Of a stretch of DNA of 64,000 bases, positions 56,991-64,000 are shown one piece after another. The notes below the pieces were generated by a model that was given only the letters and a program-made list of their open reading frames with translations, was not told the DNA's origin and did no database searches. Made by a program: the position numbers and the translations under genes. The stretch comes from Ptiloglossa arizonensis (lineage: Eukaryota > Arthropoda > Insecta > Hymenoptera > Colletidae), in assembly GCF_051014685.1 (NCBI RefSeq), contig NC_135059.1:3286001-3350000 (forward strand). Direction: 5' to 3'. The first letter of the stretch is position 1. Every line of letters starts with the position of its first letter.

Positions 56991-57965
56991 TTCTCTAACA
57001 GTCGATACTCTTATCTCCCTATTAATATGTATAACGAAACTTCGTTTATATTTTACTCGAAATACAAAATAATTTGAGAATAATAGAAATATTCTACTCT
57101 TCGAAAATTCCCTAACCCTCGATACACTTGTCCTTTATCGATATAAATAACAAAGGTTCTACAACACTTACTCGAAATTCAGAATACTAAATTCGTCAAA
57201 AGTGTTCTATTTTTCGAAAATTCTCTAATCCTAGACAATTTTCCTTTTCTTCATAAATACGAATATTGCAAATTTTAATTTTCTCCTTTTTTCCAACAGT
57301 ATCACTCATCGCTAAATTATCCAAATTTTTCGTACGATAATGAAATACTTACGGTTCGTCAATAAACGCAACATTGTCCACGTTGTCGATTTTGTAGCGG
57401 ATACTCTTGTCCCTCTATCGATATAAATAACAAAGATCCTACTACACTTACTCGAGATTCAGAATACTAAATTCGTCAAATGTGTTCTATGTTTCGAAAA
57501 TTCTCTACTCCTTGACAATTTTCCTTTTCTTCATCGATACGAATATTCCAAGTTTCGATTTTCTCGTTTTTTCAATCGGTACCACTCATCGCTAAATTAT
57601 CCAAATTTTTCGTACGATAATAAAATACTTACGGTTCGTCGATGAGCGCACATTGTCCACGTTGTCGATTTTGTAGCAGATACTGTTGCGTATCTTGTCC
57701 CTCTATCGATATAAATAATGAATGATCTACTACACTTACTTCAAATTCAGAATACTAAATTCGTCAAAAGTGTTCTATTTTTCGAAAATTCTCTACTCCT
57801 CGACAATCTTCCTTTTCTTCATCGATACGAATATTCCAAGTTTCGATTTTCTCGTTTTTTCAATCGGTACCACTTATCGCTAAATTATCCAAATTTTTCG
57901 TACGATAAAATACTTACGGTTCGTCAATAAACGCACCATTGTCCACGTTGTCGATTTTGTAGCGG
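56991..57965. repeat. ~285-bp tandem repeat, 3-3.5 copies
   Basis: TATCGATATAAATAAC or AATG recurs at about 57138, 57416 and 57704. It is followed by CTACACTTACTCGA, TTCAGAATACTAAATTCGTC, TTCGAAAATTCTCTA, GACAATTTTCCTTTTCTTCA, ACCACTCATCGCTAAATTAT, TTTTTCGTACGATAA and TTGTCCACGTTGTCGATTTT. The first half-copy (57000-57130) is decayed. The array ends where a GC-rich island begins. Confidence 0.93.
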
Positions 57966-58400
57966 AAACTCTAGAGAGTCACGGTCCCCGCGAACTTCCC
58001 GCGGATATGACTTTTCCAAGACACCGGGTAGACACCCGGCAAGACGTGGGATAGCCGGTGGCTTCGCTTTAAGCGAGATAGAAGTACAGTTATCCATAAA
58101 AGTAGAGCATGCGTACGCCGGCTCTAGAACGGCAGGTGGTGTCCGCTACCGCTGAACAAAGAGAAAAGGAAAAAAAAAAGGAACTCGAACCTACCATTGG
58201 GACACTGTGTCCGTTTGGCGTTCGTTCTTCCGAAATGATTGAATAATTGAGCGGCTCGCACGAAAACGCAGCTACTTGTTGAAAAACTGACGATATCGAG
58301 GGTTTCGTCGCATCTCTTTCACGGGCAAAAAAATACATGTCGGGAAGTTAAGGCGAGCGATCAGGGTCGTAAAGTAAGGTCGTCTTCTGTAATTTATCTT
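57966..58400. other. GC-rich unique island with a perfect hairpin
   Basis: 57970-58160 is GC-rich and contains CCGGGTAGACACCCGG (about 58024-58039), a perfect 6-bp inverted repeat with a 4-base loop. GCGAACTTCCCGCGG lies just before it. No reading frame worth noting, and no known RNA family recognised. Confidence 0.4.
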
Positions 58401-60163
58401 CCAGCTGGATAATTATGTTTCTGGCTTCATTTATTAACGCGTTAAAAATTCATTCTCCGGAGTCGTAAAATGAAAAAAGAAAAATAATTAAAACGCATTG
58501 ACTCTATCGAAGGTGTCGTCGAACAGAAAGAAGAACATCCGAGGGGAGAAAATTTTATAGTATATTAATCTCTGGTAGCATTGATGTCGATTGAAAAATA
58601 TTTTACTCCTGAGAAAAGAATTTTATTTTATGTTAATGTCTCTGATGATGTCGATATCGTCGAAAAATATACTACTGCGTGAAAAAAATAAATACTAAAA
58701 ATACTTTATTAGTGTTATCACTTATCTCTGGTAGCGATAATATCGGCCGATCGAGGTTTCTTATAGAACTAAAATTTATGATCAAGTGACCGTCGTTTGA
58801 ACAATGTATTTGAGATTGCAGTATCAACATTTCAAGACCACCCAGAACCAAGTTTACGAAACACTTTCAACGATAATCGCGAAATTTACGAGATAATATT
58901 GTTTTTGAAAGACATAATACTTCTCGGTGGTATTTGATCGCAAAGTATGAAACAATCGTCGCTAATAATCACCTCGGTGCAATTGATGCGACGCTGAATA
59001 TGTATATATGTATACGAAATAGATGTCACAGATTATTACATAATTTACCGAAGAGAACCGAGACTATTGTCTACAACGAATATAAAATTTTCACGAGCAG
59101 GCGATTGTTTCAATTTTTATTCCAATCGTACAAGAAGATGGCTACGATGCCTTTTTACGTATGCACGCTCACTTTCCACGAATAAAATCTACTCGAAGAA
59201 AGAAGACGCGATGTTACAAAATGACTCAATATTAAATAACTAAAAATTCGCGCGGTTCCTTTGGATCATTATACAGAGTGCCACGGGATTTTCCGGTCAA
59301 ACTGTGTCGACGTTTTCTACGAGCAGAGATAAAGAAACGTTGCGTAAACGTAACCCATAAATGCTTTATTAAGGAGACAAGATAAAAACGTTGAAGTTGT
59401 GTTTTAATAACAGCATTTCCACTGTAGCTAGCCTCTTACGCGATTCGCGTATTTTTTCTTTTCTTTGTCCCGTGTTCGCGTATCCGTACCTCCGCACTTG
59501 CGTAATAAAGATGTTAAAAAAGACAAACGCGAAATACAATTTACCCCGGATCGATGGTAACCGACAAAACGATGATCGAACAATTTTATTTCGCTCTATA
59601 TATTTTTCAGTCATTTCACTATTCGATTTTTCTTATCGCTGCACAATCGTACGCGCGATAGAGAATCTGAAAACGAATTCTCGCTACCAAGTACGAAGAA
59701 TTTGTTTAAAATGTCCGTGGAAATTGTCTATGGCGTAAATTCGACTTGTGTATTCTTATACACTTCACTCTTTTCAATTTCGATGAGAATCGTACCGTGA
59801 GGTTAGTTTTCAACGAACAGCTTCTTTACCTGCATCTCTTGTTCTTTACACGCATCTCGTTCCGTTTCTTTTGCATCAAAGTATCCGAGCTTTTACTTTC
59901 CCGTAGTAAATACACAAAAAGAAACACCAGAAAATTACCGACAGGTTTGGAAGGAAATGTAAGAGGAGAGACGAGAAATAAGGCCGACACGGTCGCCGAT
60001 TTAAATTGAATTAATTAGTTATTATTCATATTTTATACAATAGTAATCATAATTAAGGTATTTTAGTCCTCGTAATATCTATATTCGTACAAGGGTACTC
60101 GATAAAATTGATAAATTGGGGTCTGCCGTGTTGTTAACCTATATGTATATAGACGATTTCTGG
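58401..60163. other. AT-rich to mixed unique DNA
   Basis: No tandem repeats. At 59271 TA-CAGAGTGCCACGG is a weak variant of the CAGGGTG transposon tip with no partner. The 115-codon plus frame at 59391-59738 and the antisense 81-codon frame have no recognised domain. Confidence 0.45.
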
Positions 60164-60164
60164 C

Positions 60165-60173
<9 letters not shown>

Positions 60174-60218
<45 letters not shown>
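60174..60218. repeat. (TC)n microsatellite, ~22 units
   Basis: A pure TC dinucleotide run just upstream of the G-rich block and CpG-rich region. Its complement is a GA repeat, the binding sequence of GAGA-type factors. Confidence 0.97.
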
Positions 60219-60221
<3 letters not shown>

Positions 60222-60300
60222 GCGCGCGTTCTCATTTCTTTACACTCTTATCACAATATCGTATTTTACACAGATTTCTTCATTTACGGCTTACGTGCTA

Positions 60301-60377
60301 GGGGTTTTTTTTGGAAGGGCGGGTGAGGTGGGGGTGGTGGCGTGGGTCGGGGGGTACGGGGGTTCAGGAGGGGGCCC
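60301..60377 (+). promoter_or_regulatory. G-quadruplex-prone block
   Basis: The plus strand has at least six G-runs of three to six bases between 60317 and 60374. The last four (GGG-TC-GGGGGG-TAC-GGGGG-TTCAGGA-GGGGG) are separated by loops of 2, 3 and 7 bases, which meets the usual quadruplex rule. The position between a GA/TC repeat and a CpG-rich region suggests a promoter-proximal element. That is inference. Confidence 0.55.
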
Positions 60378-61620
60378 GGTGCAATATGTACACGCATTAC
60401 GGGGGATTACGATCGCTCTGTCCACGGTGCACTCGGATCGATCCCCCGTGGCTTGCACCGAGACTAGTAACGGCTAGTAAAATTCTACGGACTCTTTCTT
60501 TCCATTTTTTCATTTTGCATCATTTTTTTGTCGTCCCCTTTAAACGGTGCTCGCTCGTTCTATTTCACTGTTCGTTTCTCTCGCGCCACGAGTCCGTTCG
60601 CGCATCGTCCATCACGGTCCGCGTTCCATTATTCCGCGAAACCCGACGAAAGCGTGACGAGTCGAAGTTGACGCGCGTGCGCGCGCACGTGTGTACCCCC
60701 CACCACTGATCGTCGTTCGATTGGTCAACGATGGAAAATCGCGGACCGTTCGAAACGTTTTCGACGAACCTTTCTTTCCGTTCTTTCTTTCCATATTCTT
60801 TCCTCTTTTCCATCGTCTCTCATATTTTCTTTTCTCTCTCTTATTTCACTCGTGTTTGTGCCCTCCGTTAGCGCGAACGACTCGCGCGGATTCTACGAAC
60901 GGTGAGATAAACTCGCGCGAGTAACGGTGCCGCGCGCGTTGCGTCCTACAGCCGAATGCGTTCGAACGGTCACACGCGAGCGACACTTTCGTCCAGCTGC
61001 GTCGTTTTACGCTCATCTCTCGTAAATTCACTCGCTCTACGCGCAATTTAGGAACTGAGGGAGCTTCGTCTTAAATTATACACGCACACGTACTCTTTTT
61101 TTATTGCACCGAATCTAAACGCAACACGCTTTTGCACGCCGTTCTCCTCGCTACGGCACTCGAGGTCGTTCCGCGCCTCGTAGTTCTCTGCGGTCGGATT
61201 CTAACGGCACTTATCAGTGTACACGCCGAGGAATCGTCGTTGTCGTCGTCGCGAACGTTCTCCGCGAGACAACGCGTCCCGATCGGTGTCGCGTAACAAC
61301 GCGGGAATTGCGAGCCGGGAATTCCGATCGACGCCGTGCGAAACGACGATCGATCTCCATCGGGCGATCTCCTCTTCAACGGTTTGTACCCTCGCGAGAG
61401 AGCTCGCGATTCGATGGTGGCGCGCGGCCCTTCGAAACCTACAGCACCGCGACGCTGGTTTTGTACTCTGTTCCATTCTCGTTCGAACGTTCGCGAGTTT
61501 AACCACTTGCCTCGCGATGTCGAGTCACGCTTCTGATCTGGGCGCACACCCTCGCTGGAAAGTCATTCGACACTTGTTCGTTTTAACGTACTTCGATCGT
61601 TCAATGTAAACGATCAAAAT
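60378..61620. promoter_or_regulatory. long CpG-rich region, candidate promoter or 5' exon
   Basis: The largest and most CpG-rich island in the window, with GCGCGTGCGCGCGCACGTG at 60673, a pyrimidine stretch at 60770-60850 and many TCG/CGA words. Nearly all frames are open (130 codons plus, 148 codons minus), so no coding claim is made. A donor-like ACG-GTGAGA at about 60898-60906 could end a first exon. The gene, if any, would lie outside this window or far downstream. Confidence 0.33.
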
Positions 61621-61679
61621 TGTCTGTTTTATATCATTCGAATCACTTTAACTCGATCGTTAATCGATCGTATAATGTG
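61621..61679. other. short palindrome-rich spacer
   Basis: ACTCGATCGTTAATCGATCG is a near-palindromic stretch between the island and the next array. No further feature seen. Confidence 0.3.
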
Positions 61680-61935
61680 AATTATTAAATTTAGTACTGG
61701 CGACTTATTGAAATTATTTTAATCCATTGTATAATGTAGAGTATTAAATTTAGTAATGGCGACTTATTGAAATTATTTTAATCCATCGTATAATGTGAAT
61801 TATTAAATTTAATAACGACGACTTGTTGAAATTATTTTAATCCATCGTATAATGTAAATTATTAAATTTAGTAATGGCGACTTGTTGAAATTATTTTAAT
61901 CCATCGTATAATGTAAATTATTGAAATTATTTTTC
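61680..61935. repeat. 59-bp tandem repeat, 4-5 copies
   Basis: AAATTATTTTAATCCATCGT recurs at 61711, 61770, 61829 and 61888, with exact 59-bp spacing. Between copies are ATAATGTAAATTATTAAATT and TAGTAATGGCGACTTGTTG. Only a few substitutions separate the copies. Confidence 0.96.
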
Positions 61936-63699
61936 TTTATTTGCGTGCGTACTTACGGACATTCAATATTAGCATAGATAAGAAATATTTGGTCGTTTGA
62001 ATGTTTCAAGTAACGGAAAATGTATTCTAACCGTTGAAGGAAGAAAATGTTCAAAGTCATAGGGTTATGAACGAAACGGTGTTAATCAAGAAGTTATAAA
62101 AAATTGATTGCGAAAACAAGAGATTTAATTATTATTAACGATGTTTTCTTATCGTTAACACGTTTCGTGCAAATTATTGCACGTATTTCTTCTTCCATAC
62201 GGAATAATGTGGAATGTTGAAAGAAATTATTCCCGTTAAATGTTTCAACAATTTCCATTTGTTTTTTGTCTTTGTAAAGTATGTTTAATTCAAGTGTTCT
62301 ATGACTTCTAAGGGGGTGTGTTTATTTGTTACGAATCGAATGTAAAGTACCACGAGTTGCGCTTTATTTTTCGCACTTTTTCGTTGCGTCGGTTTCCAGA
62401 AGATCGGCAAAGACAGATTGGACGTTTGTTCCGCCGCGTGAGAAATTCCCAACTGTGATGCACACGGTCACGAATTAAACAACGAGGCAAGCGGTCAAGT
62501 CGACGTTCGCGACGAACACAATTAAACGTATCGTTGAAACGCTCGTTCGATCGACGCGCGTACTCGGGGAACCACGAAACGCAATTTCATCGATGACGAC
62601 CACGACCGTTTGGTTTTTCGTATCGATTTTCGTATTCGCGATACGGGTCACGGACGCGATTCGTTTATCGTACGACGCGATAAATGCAGGAGATGGGTAA
62701 AATTTTACTCGAACAACGAATAAAAATGTAACAATTTATTCGGAGAAATGTGTTTTCGGCCAACGGGAGATAAAATTTTATTCTACGACGCGAAATACAA
62801 TTGAATTCTGCTGTTCGAATTGCAATTGTGAACGAACGAGTAACGGACAGTCCATCTTTTATTCGTTATTCTAAATTTGTATTTAAATGAGAATTTTTCC
62901 CATTTCCGACGATCGTACGTTTTTTTTTCTTTTCTAGCGAGACGATCGTTCAACGAGTCTTGTCGAAAAGTAGTACACTCGACCGTAACGAGAAGAACTC
63001 GTAGAGGCCATAGATGTAACGATTTATTGCGCGATGAGTCGTGCCTCGAGTTGCAACGATACTCGTACGATAGCGCCGTGCTGCAAATCCAATATGGCCG
63101 TGTTGTACGACAAAATGCGCAACCCCCCACGCTTTACAATTATATTTCGAACTGTCGTATCAGCGCGTGAAAATTATTGCGCGAAAAATCGTTGCGTCCC
63201 TGGCTTCTATTCACGCTTCATCGTTTCTGTCACGGATCTGAAATCGTACGGAGAATCGATCCAATTGGTTCGTCCTAACCTCTCAAATTTGCAATACACT
63301 TCGCGACAGATACAACTATGCCGTACAAATTGTACAACCCCGTACACTTTCAAATTATCGTTCGAACAATGAATCATAATTCCTTTTAATCGTATTAAAA
63401 AAGGGGGCTCGTATTTGCAACTCAAATTTACCAAAGTAGATAAATAAAAAATTTGTGTGGTAATTATGTCGCGATAAATTAGCAATAAAAAGTAACACTT
63501 TTGTATAAAGAGTACTACTGCAACTTCTATCTGGACTCTTCGGAAAGTTTTATCGAGACAACAGACCCTACCTTAAACAAGACTCGATTATTTGAACAAT
63601 TGGAATAAATTATGTCCGAATAAGCTGTCGATTAACAAAAAACGTCGTGTTTAAGGCTGAGTTTCTTAGATAAATCGTACTCCGTTTATACTGCTCTTT
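61936..63699. other. AT-rich DNA with a CpG-rich middle
   Basis: 62370-62660 and 62880-63170 are CpG-rich unique patches. The rest is AT-rich. Frames at 62877-63170, 63034-63372 and 63130-62783 overlap on both strands and have no recognised domain. No repeat or transposon end seen. Confidence 0.45.
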
Positions 63700-64000
63700 G
63701 TACAAAACTTACTATCGATTGCTCCAAAAAGAATTTTTCCCAAACATGTATGGAGTTTCTAGAAACCTCTAAAAGAATTCTTCTCGAACACTTATGGAAT
63801 TTTCCGATGGTCTTCAAAAGAATTCTTCTTCTCAAACACGTGTGGGGTTTCTGAGAACCTCTGAAAGAACTTTTCTCAAACACGTGTGGGGTTTCTAAGG
63901 ACCTCTGAAAGAACTTCTCAAACACGTATGGAGTTTCTGAGAACCTCTGAAAGAACTTTTCTCAAACACGTATGGAGTTTCTAGGGACCTCTAAAAGAAT
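63700..64000. repeat. ~44-bp tandem repeat running off the window end
   Basis: AACACGTATGGAGTTTCTGA or a variant, followed by GAACCTCTGAAAGAACTTTTC, recurs at about 63745, 63789, 63835, 63879, 63920 and 63963. The rightmost copies are the most alike. The array continues past base 64000, so its true length is unknown. The minus-strand frame here is translated repeat. Confidence 0.95.

Noticed and set aside
59271..59300. TA-CAGAGTGCCACGG resembling the CAGGGTG transposon tip
   Set aside because: Mismatches in the core and no partner end downstream.
61101..61609. 148-codon minus and 130-codon plus frames in the CpG-rich region
   Set aside because: All six frames are open because the region is poor in A/T-rich stop codons; neither product has recognisable features.
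1..64000. Transfer RNA, ribosomal RNA, common insect microRNA, histone or CRISPR-like sequences
   Set aside because: I looked for tRNA B-box words with a matching acceptor stem, for mature sequences of well-known insect microRNAs and for regular repeat-spacer arrays. None was found. The regular arrays present have no unique spacers.

Overview
The window is a stretch of animal nuclear DNA with no complete gene I can recognise. It has no operon structure, no ribosomal or transfer RNA gene, and no exon I can assign to a known family. The base composition alternates between AT-rich DNA and short unique islands (about 0.3-1.2 kb) that are GC-richer and very rich in CpG. There are many minisatellites and remnants of insect-type transposons: a mariner transposase fragment of the mellifera/irritans type, TA-flanked Tc1/mariner-like miniature elements, a TTAA-flanked piggyBac-like element, solo LTRs and a LINE reverse-transcriptase scrap. 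This suggests an insect, most likely a hymenopteran such as a bee. The CpG-rich islands in AT-rich DNA and the mellifera-like mariner are the main reasons. The organism is an inference, not something I can prove.

Layout: 1-4.6 kb holds a CpG-rich island, an ~80-bp satellite whose monomers carry a short palindrome, and a second CpG-rich island with the best candidate coding segment (3803-4024, with an in-frame open extension after a single TGA). 4.6-18 kb is mostly unique AT-rich DNA with GC-rich islands near 5.5-6.5, 9.1-9.9, 11.6-12.8, 15.1-15.8, 16.3-16.7 and 17.7-18.2 kb. It also has one small TA-flanked element and one degenerate tandem array. 18-25.2 kb contains three separate arrays with units of about 165, 350 and 200 bp; the 350-bp array is interrupted by a dead LINE fragment. 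25.8-33.8 kb is the mobile-element cluster: a 963-bp TIR element with a solo LTR nested in it, a foldback element, a piggyBac-like element, a second solo LTR and a 39-bp minisatellite. An island at 29.5-30.2 kb carries a TATA/initiator pair. 34.5-48.4 kb alternates minisatellites, a GATA tetranucleotide array, a 133-bp mariner-type miniature element and several islands, one of which (40.4-40.5 kb) is dense in homeodomain and E-box sites. 50.1-50.8 kb is a mariner remnant whose 5' end is triplicated. 54-58 kb has two more arrays. 60.2-61.6 kb is a TC microsatellite, a G-quadruplex-prone block and a long CpG-rich region that could be the promoter or 5' exon of a gene. The window ends inside a 44-bp array.

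The simplest reading is an intergenic or very large intronic region whose unique islands may be regulatory DNA, separated by tandem-repeat arrays and decayed transposons. Islands were judged by eye from composition. No conservation or expression evidence was available, so 'regulatory' is inference throughout. I found no convincing new functional system. The most informative observations are structural: nested and tandemly duplicated mobile elements with readable target-site duplications.
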